Shown: piece by piece, positions 19,301-27,263 of the stretch
Layout: each line of letters begins with the position of its first letter
Position numbering within the stretch: position 1 is the stretch's first letter
Source: Verrucomicrobiia bacterium
GTDB taxonomy: Bacteria > Verrucomicrobiota > Verrucomicrobiia > Limisphaerales > Pedosphaeraceae
Reading direction: 5' to 3'
Assembly (NCBI GenBank): GCA_036268055.1
Contig: DATAUW010000013.1
Span: 124,001-188,000, forward strand
DNA: 64,000 nucleotides
The notes under the pieces: generated by a model
Seen by the model: only the letters and a program-made list of their open reading frames with translations
The model's database searches: none
Told to the model about the DNA's origin: nothing
Position numbers and translations under genes: made by a program

Positions 19301-21351
19301 TTGGGATGATTAAGCGCCTCTACCAACTTGGCGGGTTTCGCGCCGCTCAACTTCGGCACTTCCAATTTGCGCGCGTCGTTATTTTGCACGCGCCAGATGC
19401 GTCCGAAATGATGGTCGCGGTCGGGTCGGTTGGCGCTATTGCTATGCGGATCAGCACGGACGCCGCGCGTATCATTGTGGACCACGGCTTGATTGTAGAA
19501 ATCCAAAACGTAGAGCGCGCCATCGGGACCGACGCGTTCATGAATCGGGCGAAACCATAAATCGGAACTGGTGATGAATTCCGTTTCGAGCCGTTGCGGG
19601 TCTTTGCTGGCGACGTAACTCACTCCTTTCGCCCTGAGATAATCCTGATGGACGATGTTGAGCGTCGGCTCGGAAACATAATAGGTGTAATCATATTTTT
19701 CCGGCCATGCGCCACCGTCGTAAATACAGCATCCCGCCGCCGCCGTGAAATTTCCCACCCAATCAATCTGCACATACGCCTGCTGCTTCCAACTCATCAG
19801 GGGAAAACTGCGGGTGTGGTCTTCAATGTTTAAAAAACTGGTGGCATTTCCGACGCGTCCTCGCGCCAGCGCGGATTCCGGCATCACCACATGGTTCACG
19901 TGACTGCCATTCGCCTGCGAAAAAAAGATTTCACCATCAGGCGCCTGATCCACGCCCCAGGTGTTGCCGCCTTTGGAACTCACTTGTTCCATGGCGCTGC
20001 CATCCGGCTTGAAACGAATCACACCCTCCGTCACGCGTCCGAAATGTTGTTTGCCATCGCCCGAATAAATATCCCCACGTGTATAGCCGAGCGTCGCGTA
20101 AATCCACCCATCCATTCCCCAGCGAAGATTGCTGATCACGGCATGCGTGTCATTTGTGCCAAATCCGCGATACAAAGTGATTTTCTCGTCCGCGTGGCCG
20201 CTGCCGTGCGTATCGCGCAACCATAGTATATATGGCGCTTGCGAAACGATCACACCGTCCTTGTAAAACACCAGGCTCGTGACCAGGTCCAGGTCGTTGC
20301 AAAAAACCGACTTCTTGTCCATGTGCCCGTCGTGATGCGAATCTTCCAATATCGAAATGCGATCATACGGCGCACGTGAACGGTCTTTGCGAAACGGATA
20401 CTCCGGCGTCTCCGCGATCCACAGGCGCCCTTTCGCGTCCCAATCCATCGAAATCGGTTTCTCGATGAGCGGCTCGGAAGCGACGAGGCTGATGTTGAAA
20501 TCCGGCGGCACATTAATTTTCTTCGACGCTTCCTCCGGCGCGGTCGGACCGCCGACCGGATAACGCAGGCTGGCCAATTCCTCCTTGCTCACCAACAAAT
20601 CGGCATCGCGTTTTCCCGCCCACGCGATGCCGCGCAGCAGGACCGCGCGATAGTGCGGCAACTGAAAACTTTTATAGTTGTGGCCCGGTATGGAAACGAA
20701 CGCGCGATAATTGTCTTTTTCGTACGTCCAGATTTGCGGAGCCACGTCATAGACTGAAGGCCGTACGACACCATCACTTTTGTTGCGATCGTCCGGCTGA
20801 TAGGCGTTCGCAAGGACATGCGCTTCGGGCATCATTTCCAGGTCATAATATTCCTCATCGTCAAATTCGAAATTTGAAGCGTCGCGCGTGATGGGATGCT
20901 CGTGGTCCTGATAATAAAGCGAGATGTGGCCCTCATAAAATTTCGCGTGGCCGTACGCCCACGCGCCGCCGATAACGGTCTTAAACCAATCGGCATCCTT
21001 GCCGCACACCGCGTCGTGCAGCACTACCAGACCACCGCCGCGCTTCAAAAATTTGTCGAGATAGCTGCGTTGTTCGGGAGAAATGTCGCCGGCATCAGCC
21101 GCGTACAAAATAAGGACGTCGGTATCGGCCAGTTGTTCCGCCGTCGGAAAATCCATTGCGCCGGTGGCCTTCGCGCCGCGTTCGTTGAGCAGTTCCGTCC
21201 ACTCCTTGAGAAAACGCGGATGGTCATGTTGATCGGGTCCGTGCGTCTTCACCCCCGCGCGTATGAAGACGCGCAACGGCGAAGTATTGCTGGCGTAGGC
21301 AGCGCAGGCAACGAGTACAAAGCACCACGCAAAAAGGATAAATCGTTTCAT
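16330..21351 (-). CDS. Giant secreted ThuA / propeller dehydrogenase / HEAT / c-type cytochrome / ThuA protein
   Basis: 1673 residues with a signal peptide (about 1-20). Domains by eye: a ThuA-like, glutamine-amidotransferase-fold domain (25-260); a PVC membrane-bound-dehydrogenase-like six-bladed propeller (about 280-660, starting PPDFNISLVASEP); HEAT-like repeats (about 690-1090); a c-type haem domain with Cys1126-Ala-Ile-Cys1129-His1130 and a candidate distal Met ligand in SLMPDGFESL; a beta-rich, carbohydrate-binding-like region (about 1240-1430); and a second ThuA-like domain (about 1450-1673, HVLIVGGGSSHDF). The central architecture is known from Planctomycetes and Verrucomicrobia as putative haem-binding dehydrogenases. 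Two ThuA-like domains, one at each end, is the odd point. Likely oxidises sugars outside the cell, but the substrate is unknown. Confidence 0.9.
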   Translation of the reverse strand: MKRFILFAWCFVLVACAAYASNTSPLRVFIRAGVKTHGPDQHDHPRFLKEWTELLNERGAKATGAMDFPTAEQLADTDVLILYAADAGDISPEQRSYLDKFLKRGGGLVVLHDAVCGKDADWFKTVIGGAWAYGHAKFYEGHISLYYQDHEHPITRDASNFEFDDEEYYDLEMMPEAHVLANAYQPDDRNKSDGVVRPSVYDVAPQIWTYEKDNYRAFVSIPGHNYKSFQLPHYRAVLLRGIAWAGKRDADLLVSKEELASLRYPVGGPTAPEEASKKINVPPDFNISLVASEPLIEKPISMDWDAKGRLWIAETPEYPFRKDRSRAPYDRISILEDSHHDGHMDKKSVFCNDLDLVTSLVFYKDGVIVSQAPYILWLRDTHGSGHADEKITLYRGFGTNDTHAVISNLRWGMDGWIYATLGYTRGDIYSGDGKQHFGRVTEGVIRFKPDGSAMEQVSSKGGNTWGVDQAPDGEIFFSQANGSHVNHVVMPESALARGRVGNATSFLNIEDHTRSFPLMSWKQQAYVQIDWVGNFTAAAGCCIYDGGAWPEKYDYTYYVSEPTLNIVHQDYLRAKGVSYVASKDPQRLETEFITSSDLWFRPIHERVGPDGALYVLDFYNQAVVHNDTRGVRADPHSNSANRPDRDHHFGRIWRVQNNDARKLEVPKLSGAKPAKLVEALNHPNEWVRMTALRLLLERNRSDIAPQLQALTQSTQASPITRVHALWLLNDLGVETPAILAAAISSTNEAIAKNGLEMIESAKNKVTADGAVTAAAIGRVNDTNARVRLEAIIAAGELSRRSDDQIKTLVRVYPQLQDSWLESAWLGASASEPQRFIATAVQIADEGDFTTLVGNLAAQMGESQDAAAAAQTVILISSASGVRADGLKQAVLENLARTLKPDAVPSWTPELESALQVLLKSPNRELAMFALPLAARWDTHGALAGQVKPLVVELIAGLNNTSKSEGQRVQIATSLLAARQLDAEILPAVARLLGSANSAAFQRQIIFALGNVSDSSVGAAFTSAYAQIPAELQDVVLNELLKRADWSEALLDAIEANKISLATLGPVTINNLRTHSDHAVAVRANKIIDTLRGPQMKEKNELIAKFTPLVTQPGDPARGKELFTKNCAICHSFNGQGKNVAPDLTGMGAHGPAELIVHVLDPNREVEPNYYAYSIETRDGEIYDGVIARENRNSVTLRNAAGDTEISVANIKTRRNTGRSLMPDGFESLGGDVLRDILAYLCAGDARFRILDLRPAFTEDSRRGMWLAEANSEDALMFKKFGLIKELDVPFEIVNPQKVGNGKNVIVLKGGDGFAKTQPQRVEIPNVNMRAGRLHFLGGVAGWGYPIGEDTLKGVPVVKVTVHFSDQPEEEIILKNGVEYADWIGQQDVPGSQPAGDLVKRGQVRWFTKSFKHEGMIQSITLESFDNQVSPAIVAITAEAGLGQPAAAVEPAAHADFQWQPGTKHVLIVGGGSSHDFNKWYKSVDAATLAASGKFSVNYTDKLDDVLPTLKNVDVLFWTSNQAMDDAALQQGIFDFANAGHGLVLAHPGLWYNWKNWPEYNRVLVGGGAHGHDKYGEFEVDVTQPANPLMANVPATFHVNDELYHSEIDPQATPIEVLAEAKNLATGKTFPSVWIVKHPKARIVGIALGHDGGSHDLAPYKTILQNAVAWAAGE

Positions 21352-21487
21352 GATTCGGAGTTGTGACGCCGAAGCTAACGGAAAGATTCAACCGTCAAAA
21401 GAGATTTTTCTGCGCGCTGAAATGAAAACGTGATATCGGGTCAGCGACACTTAAAATCATGTCATCCGCCAACCTTTTACGCAAAAA

Positions 21488-22351
21488 TCATTGTCCAACG
21501 AGACAGGTGGAGCGTTGGGTGAACCAAATATAATCTGGATTACCCAAGCCTGCGTCCACGTTGTGTTCGATCACGCCGCTCACGACCGGCACTTGCACTT
21601 CGGGCCGCACCCATTTGCGCAATTCGACATGGCTGTCCGCGAAAGAAAAACTTGACGACCCGCCGTGATACGAACCGGGCACGTCCGCCCATTGCGCCTT
21701 GTCCATGCTCACCCGCAAAAAACCGTCGTCAATGCTCCCGCCGTTCTCATCGCAAAACACCCAGGTCAATCCCGCGCCCGGACAGACCAGGTCGTTCATT
21801 TTATTATATACCGCGTAGCCCGGATTGTTATTCATGACAAAACTCGGCCCGAGCAATGAGAGCAGGTATTGTCCCATTTGGCTGTTCATCGAATACGAGC
21901 GCAAGCGCTGGCCGTTCGCGGAAGGGACGGTATCGCCGGGGCATTTGTAAACGCGGATTTGGTTGGCGAGGTAAGGGCCGAGCGGCGAGGTCGTATAATA
22001 AATGGCGTTGGTGTTCGCGTCCTGGCTCGTCCAGCCTTCCTCCGCCATGCCGCACCACGCGAAAGAATTCACGACCGTGGAGCCGCCGGGTAATTGTGCG
22101 AACTGCGGGTCGTCGGGCGCGTTGGGCAGCAGGACGTCATTGAAATCATTCGCATACATTTGCCAGCCGACCTGGAGTTGTTTCAGGTTGCTCACGCACT
22201 GGGCCGCCTGCGCGCGAAGCTTGGCTTGCGTCAGCGAGGGAAGCAGCAAACTGGCAACGATCGCGATGATGGCAATGACGACCAACAATTCGATCAAGGT
22301 AAAACCCGATCGAACTGGCGACGCTCGCCGAAGATTACGCTGGCTCGTCAT
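21488..22351 (-). CDS. Pseudopilin with H-X9-D(G/S) C-terminal motif
   Basis: 287 residues. The leader [16 protein letters not shown] precedes [22 protein letters not shown], a classical prepilin cleavage and methylation site. The rest resembles the abundant PVC family with paired cysteines around CPGD and a C-terminal H-x9-DS ([17 protein letters not shown]), a one-residue variant of H-X9-DG. Presumed part of a type II secretion-like pseudopilus or surface structure; the actual role of this large family is not known. It is divergent from the sensor kinase gene, with 224 bases between the two starts. Confidence 0.9.
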   Translation of the reverse strand: MTSQRNLRRASPVRSGFTLIELLVVIAIIAIVASLLLPSLTQAKLRAQAAQCVSNLKQLQVGWQMYANDFNDVLLPNAPDDPQFAQLPGGSTVVNSFAWCGMAEEGWTSQDANTNAIYYTTSPLGPYLANQIRVYKCPGDTVPSANGQRLRSYSMNSQMGQYLLSLLGPSFVMNNNPGYAVYNKMNDLVCPGAGLTWVFCDENGGSIDDGFLRVSMDKAQWADVPGSYHGGSSSFSFADSHVELRKWVRPEVQVPVVSGVIEHNVDAGLGNPDYIWFTQRSTCLVGQ

Positions 22352-22575
22352 CTGCTAAATTTTATGTGATCAATGGATCGGCAAAATGAATTCTCGCGAC
22401 GCAAAAATCTTTCGCGCGCGGCCGATCCTTGTGCAAAATTTGACGCAAGTGAATCCATGAAACTTTCACCCGTGAATAGTTCACTGCGGCGCGGGGTTTG
22501 TGAACTGTGCGTTTGCGGGCACACCTGTGCTTTTGATTGCACACGAACGCGACTCATTGGATACTCCGGCAGCGC
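22352..22575. promoter_or_regulatory. Divergent control region with inverted repeats
   Basis: Between the pseudopilin (minus) and the sensor kinase (plus). Two palindromic elements are seen: GGATCGGC at 22375-22382 with GCCGATCC at 22421-22428, and GTGAA-TAG-TTCAC at 22472-22484 with a further TGTGAAC nearby at 22499. They could be operators or transcript hairpins. No convincing -35/-10 pair was settled on. Confidence 0.4.
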
Positions 22576-25500
22576 ATGAAATACCCACGCTGGCTTCTAT
22601 ATGGTGCGTTTCTTGCCCTGGCTTCCACGTGTTTGGGCCAGCGTGGTTCCGACTGGCGCGCCTTCAAAGCCGCCGATGGTTTGCCGGAGACATTCGCCTC
22701 GGCGGTGAGCGTCGGGCCCCACGGACATTTGTGGGTTCGCCATCCGAATGTCGAATGGATCGGCTGGCTGAGCGGTTACGACATCAAGGCCATCCCCTCG
22801 CCCGGCCCTGGCAACAGCCACATTTGCGAAAGCGCCAGCGGACAACTCTGGACCTTCACACCCGATGGCCTCGAACAATATGACAAAAATCAAACCGCGT
22901 GGATTCATTACACCATTCCCGGCATCAATGCGGAATTGCGCCGCAACAATCTCAGCAACGTCCGCCCGTTGCCCCTTGCCGGGTTCAAACTAAACCATGT
23001 GCTGATTCTGTTTCCCGACAAGTTGATGGATTGCAATGTCGAGGACGCCGCGCATCCGCAACTCTCCGTCATCCGCGCCACGAGCGACACCGGTTTGCAG
23101 AAATTTTTCAACCTGACGCCCGCCAACGACGGTGGTTTATGGATCGTGGGCGCGCGTGGCCTCGCAAAAATCTCCGCGCCCATTCGCAATCTTAAATCCG
23201 GCACCGAATGGGAAGAACATCTGTTGCCCGGCCAACAACAATTTTTTAACGCGCGCGAGCCTATCGAAAGCGTTAATGGCGGCGTGACCGTTCTGGCCGA
23301 CTCTTCGCAAACCGGGCAACAAACCATCGCCTATTACGCAAACCACGAATGGGAGTTTGAAAAAGTCAGCGGTGAACGGCTCAGCCAGGCGTGGCGCGAG
23401 GGTAACATGTATTGGGCGATGTCGTTTAACTCACTCTTCCAAATTCGATCCGGCAAAAAACAGCCCGTGACCGACGAAGAAATATCCGCGCATCGCTTTT
23501 TCGATGTGGCCGTGCAAACGAATGGTGTCTTTTGGATCGCGACTTCGGACGGTTTATTTCGTCACGCGCCGTTGATATGGCAAACCCCTGCTGAGCCGCG
23601 ATCCAATATGGGCACGCCACCGCTGGCATTGACGGAAGATGCAGCCGGAAAATTGTGGGTTGCCTCGGCTGATTCATTACGCAGTTTGCTGGAAACTACG
23701 TGGACGAATTATCCCTTCCCCGCCGAATTTCGCGGTGGCACAGAGGTTCATGCGTTGTTCGCCGTGACTAATGGTGCTGTGCTTTTGCAAACTGAAGATC
23801 GCCTGTTTCAATTCAATCCACAAAACGCACAGTTCACCGAGCCGGTCTTACTTCGGACGTTCCATCTAAAAGCGCTCGGCTTTCTCAAAGACGGGGCTTT
23901 GTGTGTGCAAAAAAATTCTGATGCCGGAAACGCGTCCGCTGAGCTTGCGCTTTATGATGGCAGCAATCTCGCACCATTTCCTTTCCCGCAACCAAACTTG
24001 AATTCAACGAGCAATCTGCTTTTCCTCGCCGCTTCGCAAAATGGTGACTTATGGCTCGGCACGGAAAAAGGATTGAACTGGTTTCATGATAAAAAGTGGC
24101 AGTCATTTGCCGATGTGCCGTCCGTTTCTTCCGCGCCGTCGTGTTTCGCCGAGGTCGGCGACGGAAAAATCTGGTGCGGCGTGCAGGACAAGATCGTGCA
24201 GTTTGACGGTAAAACCTGGACCGCCATTCACGCTGGTTTTTATCATGTGAATTCGTTGGTCAAGGCCCGCGACGGCAGCATTTGGGTGGCGTCGGACAAC
24301 GGCGTGCATCGCTTTTTTCATGACGCGTGGCTGGCCAATGGTTCGGAAGAAGGTTTGCCGAGCGCGACGGTGCGGCAGATTTTTGAAGATCATACCGGGC
24401 GCGTTGCCGCCGCGACGGCGCTTGGTTTAAGTTTCTATCATCCCGACGCCGACCTCGATCCGCCGCATACTTACGTGGAGAATTTGCCGACGCCCAACAA
24501 CACATTGCCCGAAGGCTCCATCGTCACCATTTCGTTCGATGCCCAGGACAAGTGGAAACAAACCTCCGTGGATCGGCTCGTGTATTCGTTCCGGCTTGAT
24601 GGCCTCGAGTGGTCGCCGTATCAGGAACAGCGAAGCGCCTCGTTCCTCGATGTCGCGGCAGGCAAACACATCTTTCGCGTGCGCAGTATGGATCGTAATT
24701 GGAACGAGGACCCAAGGCCGGCTCAACTGGAATTCGCGATGACCGTGCCGTGGTATCGCGAGTCGCGATTAATTTTTATTTCCGGCACGGGCCTCGCGGT
24801 CGCGCTGTTTTTTGCCAGCCTCGCTCTCAATCGCCATCGCCAACTGCTCCGCAGTTATGCCGAGGTGGAAGCGAAGGTCGCCATTCGCACGAAGCAGCTT
24901 GACCTCGCCAATCAGGAATTATTTCACAGCCAAAAAATGAATGCGCTGGGCACGCTCGCCGCGGGCATCGCGCATGACTTCAATAATATTCTCTCGATCA
25001 TCAAAGGCTCGGCGCAAATCATCGAGGACAATCTCGACAACGAAGACAAAATCCGCACGCGCACCGACCGCATTAAAACGGTCGTCGAGCAAGGCGCGGG
25101 CATTGTCCAGGCGATGCTTGGTTTCAGCCGCAATTCAGATCGCCAACTCGCGCCCTGCAATGTAAATCACATCGTGCGCGATACTATCACGCTGCTTGGC
25201 GACCGTTTTCTGCGTGAGGTCGAAGTCAAATTTGAGCCAGCCGAACCGGCGCCGCCGGAAGTCCCCGCGTCACGGGAATTTTTGCAGCAAATTTTGCTCA
25301 ACTTCATTTTCAACGCGGCGGAGGCAAGCACGGGACATCGCCAGGTGATCTTGAGCACAGCGCACTCGAATCGGCTGCCAATCTCGATGGCGCTCAAACC
25401 GGCGGCGGCGAACAATTATGTTTTTATTTCCGTAAAAGATTTTGGCAGCGGCATCGCGCCGGAAGTCATGCCGCGCATTTTTGAGCCTTTTTTCACCACG

Positions 25501-25698
25501 AAATCGCTCTCCGTGCGGCGCGGAACCGGACTGGGGCTCTCAATGGTGTATGAACTCGCGCGGCGAATGGATTGCGGGCTGGCGGTGGAATCCGTGGTCG
25601 GCCAAGGGAGTAAGTTCACCCTTATCCTTCCCGAACGCGCGGTCACGGAAGTGAGTCCGCCGCCCACCGATGGCAAAGAATCTTCCGCGACAGTTTGA
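22576..25698 (+). CDS. Sensor histidine kinase with N-terminal beta-propeller sensor
   Basis: 1040 residues from the ATG at 22576, which starts a signal peptide (MKYPRWLLYGAFLALASTCLG). An extracytoplasmic sensor of about 660 residues contains repeated two-component-regulator propeller blades (GHLWVRHPNV, GLWIVGARGL, GKLWVASADSL, GSIWVASDNGVHRF) and a Y_Y_Y-like domain (SFRLDGLEWSPYQ). One membrane helix at about 733-755 follows. The cytoplasmic kinase has a HisKA box with His800 (GIAHDFNNIL), an N-box (LNFIFNAAEAS) and G boxes (DFGSGIAPEV, GTGLGLS). Unlike Bacteroidetes hybrid systems no receiver is fused; the partner is the next gene, 32 bases downstream. Confidence 0.93.
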   Translation: MKYPRWLLYGAFLALASTCLGQRGSDWRAFKAADGLPETFASAVSVGPHGHLWVRHPNVEWIGWLSGYDIKAIPSPGPGNSHICESASGQLWTFTPDGLEQYDKNQTAWIHYTIPGINAELRRNNLSNVRPLPLAGFKLNHVLILFPDKLMDCNVEDAAHPQLSVIRATSDTGLQKFFNLTPANDGGLWIVGARGLAKISAPIRNLKSGTEWEEHLLPGQQQFFNAREPIESVNGGVTVLADSSQTGQQTIAYYANHEWEFEKVSGERLSQAWREGNMYWAMSFNSLFQIRSGKKQPVTDEEISAHRFFDVAVQTNGVFWIATSDGLFRHAPLIWQTPAEPRSNMGTPPLALTEDAAGKLWVASADSLRSLLETTWTNYPFPAEFRGGTEVHALFAVTNGAVLLQTEDRLFQFNPQNAQFTEPVLLRTFHLKALGFLKDGALCVQKNSDAGNASAELALYDGSNLAPFPFPQPNLNSTSNLLFLAASQNGDLWLGTEKGLNWFHDKKWQSFADVPSVSSAPSCFAEVGDGKIWCGVQDKIVQFDGKTWTAIHAGFYHVNSLVKARDGSIWVASDNGVHRFFHDAWLANGSEEGLPSATVRQIFEDHTGRVAAATALGLSFYHPDADLDPPHTYVENLPTPNNTLPEGSIVTISFDAQDKWKQTSVDRLVYSFRLDGLEWSPYQEQRSASFLDVAAGKHIFRVRSMDRNWNEDPRPAQLEFAMTVPWYRESRLIFISGTGLAVALFFASLALNRHRQLLRSYAEVEAKVAIRTKQLDLANQELFHSQKMNALGTLAAGIAHDFNNILSIIKGSAQIIEDNLDNEDKIRTRTDRIKTVVEQGAGIVQAMLGFSRNSDRQLAPCNVNHIVRDTITLLGDRFLREVEVKFEPAEPAPPEVPASREFLQQILLNFIFNAAEASTGHRQVILSTAHSNRLPISMALKPAAANNYVFISVKDFGSGIAPEVMPRIFEPFFTTKSLSVRRGTGLGLSMVYELARRMDCGLAVESVVGQGSKFTLILPERAVTEVSPPPTDGKESSATV

Positions 25699-25730
25699 CG
25701 TGATGGCATTAACCTTAGACGATTAAAGTT

Positions 25731-26381
25731 ATGGCAGCGCCTAAAATCCTGGTCGTCGAAGACGATGATTTGCAATACGAGATTTACGAGGAAACCCTCG
25801 CCAAATATCAGTTGGTGCGCGTTCTCACCGGCAGTCACGCGCTCGCGACCATCGCCAAAGACCCGCCGCAACTTTTGATTCTCGACCATGTGCTGGCCGA
25901 TGGCGAACTGGGACTAAACTTTCTCCCGCAGTTCAAGGACTTGCTGCCCTTCGTGCCGATCATCGTCGTTTCTGGTGCGCTGGAAGTGCATCAGCAAATT
26001 CACGCGTTGCAGGGACCGCGCCGCGCGCATTACTGCCTGCCGAAACCGGTGGACGTGCATGAGTTGAAAAAAACCGTGGCCATCGCGCTCAAGGAATGCG
26101 GCGAAGCGGAAGTCGTGCGGCAATTCGAAGCGCTGGAACGTGCCAAGCGCGTGGATGCCCTCGAACTATTCAGCCGTTCGACCGATCGGTTGAGCCGGCA
26201 GAATCGTTTGCGTGAATCCATCGGCAAGTCCACCGGGCGGCCGAACATTTCGGCGTACGCGCGCGAGTTCGGCGTGGCGCGGCGGACGATCATCCGGGAT
26301 TTGCAGGAGTTGATTCGCCGCGGGCAACTGAAGCCGGAAATTTATCCCGAATGGGAAAACCCCGAGCCGGACGAAGATTGA
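25731..26381 (+). CDS. Response regulator with C-terminal helix-turn-helix
   Basis: 216 residues. The receiver domain (about 4-125) has the acidic pocket EDDD (10-13), phospho-acceptor Asp52 in LLILDHV, and Lys105 in LPKPVD. A helical linker leads to a short output region (about 165-205, ISAYAREFGVARRTIIRDLQELIRRGQL) that resembles a DeoR-type HTH rather than the usual OmpR, NarL or NtrC outputs. It follows the propeller kinase closely and is presumably its partner. The regulon is unknown; the glycan and secreted-protein genes nearby are possible targets. Confidence 0.88.
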   Translation: MAAPKILVVEDDDLQYEIYEETLAKYQLVRVLTGSHALATIAKDPPQLLILDHVLADGELGLNFLPQFKDLLPFVPIIVVSGALEVHQQIHALQGPRRAHYCLPKPVDVHELKKTVAIALKECGEAEVVRQFEALERAKRVDALELFSRSTDRLSRQNRLRESIGKSTGRPNISAYAREFGVARRTIIRDLQELIRRGQLKPEIYPEWENPEPDED

Positions 26382-26389
26382 GCCGCCCT

Positions 26390-26419
26390 TAAAAAAGAAG
26401 GCTTCGGTGCACCGAAGCC
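26390..26419 (-). terminator. Intrinsic terminator of the minus-strand RNA
   Basis: A perfect 8-bp stem GGCTTCGG-TGCA-CCGAAGCC (26400-26419). On the minus strand it is followed by TTCTTTTTT; on the plus strand no T run follows. It therefore ends minus-strand transcription and is not the terminator of the response regulator. Confidence 0.88.
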
Positions 26420-26760
26420 GGGTCAACACGCATCAACCCGCTTCGATGGACACCGAAGCACCTTCCATCCTCACTAACCAGTGGACTTCAACACGGACAC
26501 TAACTGCACTCACTCTCAGGACTAACTAGCGCTAACAACACTACTAACACTGATCACTGACTGACTCTAACTCCACACTGGCTTTCTGCTACTTACTACT
26601 ACTGCTGCTACTAACTGCGACAACTTTCCCCTTAACTTCTCCCATTCTGTACTGCACCGACGCATGAGACACTAACGACCTACCGATCCTCCCGTTGAAC
26701 AACGGACAACGGGAAATTGATACCATCTGGGCGCCCCCCAAACTATCGCGCCCAGATGGC
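26390..26760 (-). ncRNA. Candidate structured RNA, GTTAG-rich, ending in an intrinsic terminator
   Basis: On the minus strand, directly after the stop of the 83-residue ORF: a 12-bp hairpin (26748-26759 with 26723-26734), a 7-bp hairpin CCCGTTG/CAACGGG (26691-26713), about 230 bases with nine GTTA repeats mostly as GTTAGT, a run of ARN triplets (26586-26612, AGT/AGC/AAG), a hairpin GCTTCG/CGAAGC (26440-26459) and a terminator. The plus strand here is nearly free of G runs and has no convincing coding frame. It may be a long 3' UTR of the small gene or a separate sRNA. No known RNA family was recognised. Confidence 0.6.
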
Positions 26761-27012
26761 TCAGCCCCACCCCCTAAAATCGCGATCCGAACGGCTTGCG
26801 CCGCCTTTCACGAACTTCGCACCTGACGGCGGCGTGTGAAGCCACGAAGGCATCCGCCGGTTCGCCAGGCAAATTCCCACCCCCAGCAATCTCGCCTGAT
26901 AGTCTCCCAGGTAACTGTAGGTGGTTGAAAACCCACCCACCCATTTAGCCGGAAGTTGCGCATCCGTTTTCACTCTGACAACCGGATTAAATATGTATAA
27001 TTTCCGCGCCAT
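26761..27012 (-). CDS. Small ORF of unknown function behind a sigma-54-type promoter
   Basis: 83 codons. The ATG at 27012 is preceded by AGGAAAA at a good Shine-Dalgarno distance, and by a sigma-54-type promoter at 27046-27061. The product has no signal peptide or membrane helix, is basic, and has aromatic clusters (KWVGGFSTTYSYLGDYQ, RRMPSWLHTPPSG). No family is recognised. Coding status is uncertain: it could be a true small protein or a chance frame at the 5' end of a regulatory RNA. The stop codon directly abuts the first RNA hairpin. Confidence 0.5.
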   Translation of the reverse strand: MARKLYIFNPVVRVKTDAQLPAKWVGGFSTTYSYLGDYQARLLGVGICLANRRMPSWLHTPPSGAKFVKGGASRSDRDFRGWG

Positions 27013-27045
27013 AAATGTTTTCCTGCGAGACGTTGCCAGTTAAAT

Positions 27046-27061
27046 AGCACTCTCAATGCCA
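27046..27061 (-). promoter_or_regulatory. Sigma-54-type -24/-12 promoter of the small gene and RNA
   Basis: Minus strand reads TGGCATTGAGAGTGCT, followed by ATTT. GG and GC are ten bases apart. Expected start near 27035, 23 bases before the ATG. The match to the glnB and pilin sites (TGGCAT, TGCT) is exact at ten positions. Confidence 0.65.
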
Positions 27062-27263
27062 ACCCAAAATCGCTGTAAACAAAGGGTTTTCTTCACGCAT
27101 CCAAAGGGCGCGCTGGAACATTCGCACGCAAAGCGCGTGAAGTTCACACACTCGCGGGAAATTCCTCACTCAAATATCAAAATGGACGCCGTCCGGTTTT
27201 GTTTTGGCAAGTCCAGTGTCTGCTGCTATGCTCCATCACAGTCGGCTTTGCCCATAAAACCCT

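Noticed and set aside
22515-22530. GG-N10-GC pair as a sigma-54 promoter before the sensor kinase
   Set aside because: The sequence reads GGGCAC rather than TGGCA; it lacks the TGGCAT core shared by the four accepted sites.
26400-26419. Hairpin as terminator of the response-regulator gene
   Set aside because: No T run follows on the plus strand, whereas TTCTTTTTT follows on the minus strand.
26461-26640. CTAAC-rich stretch read as a possible CRISPR or tandem repeat
   Set aside because: The motif is 4-6 bases long with irregular spacing; there are no repeats of CRISPR length and no cas genes nearby.
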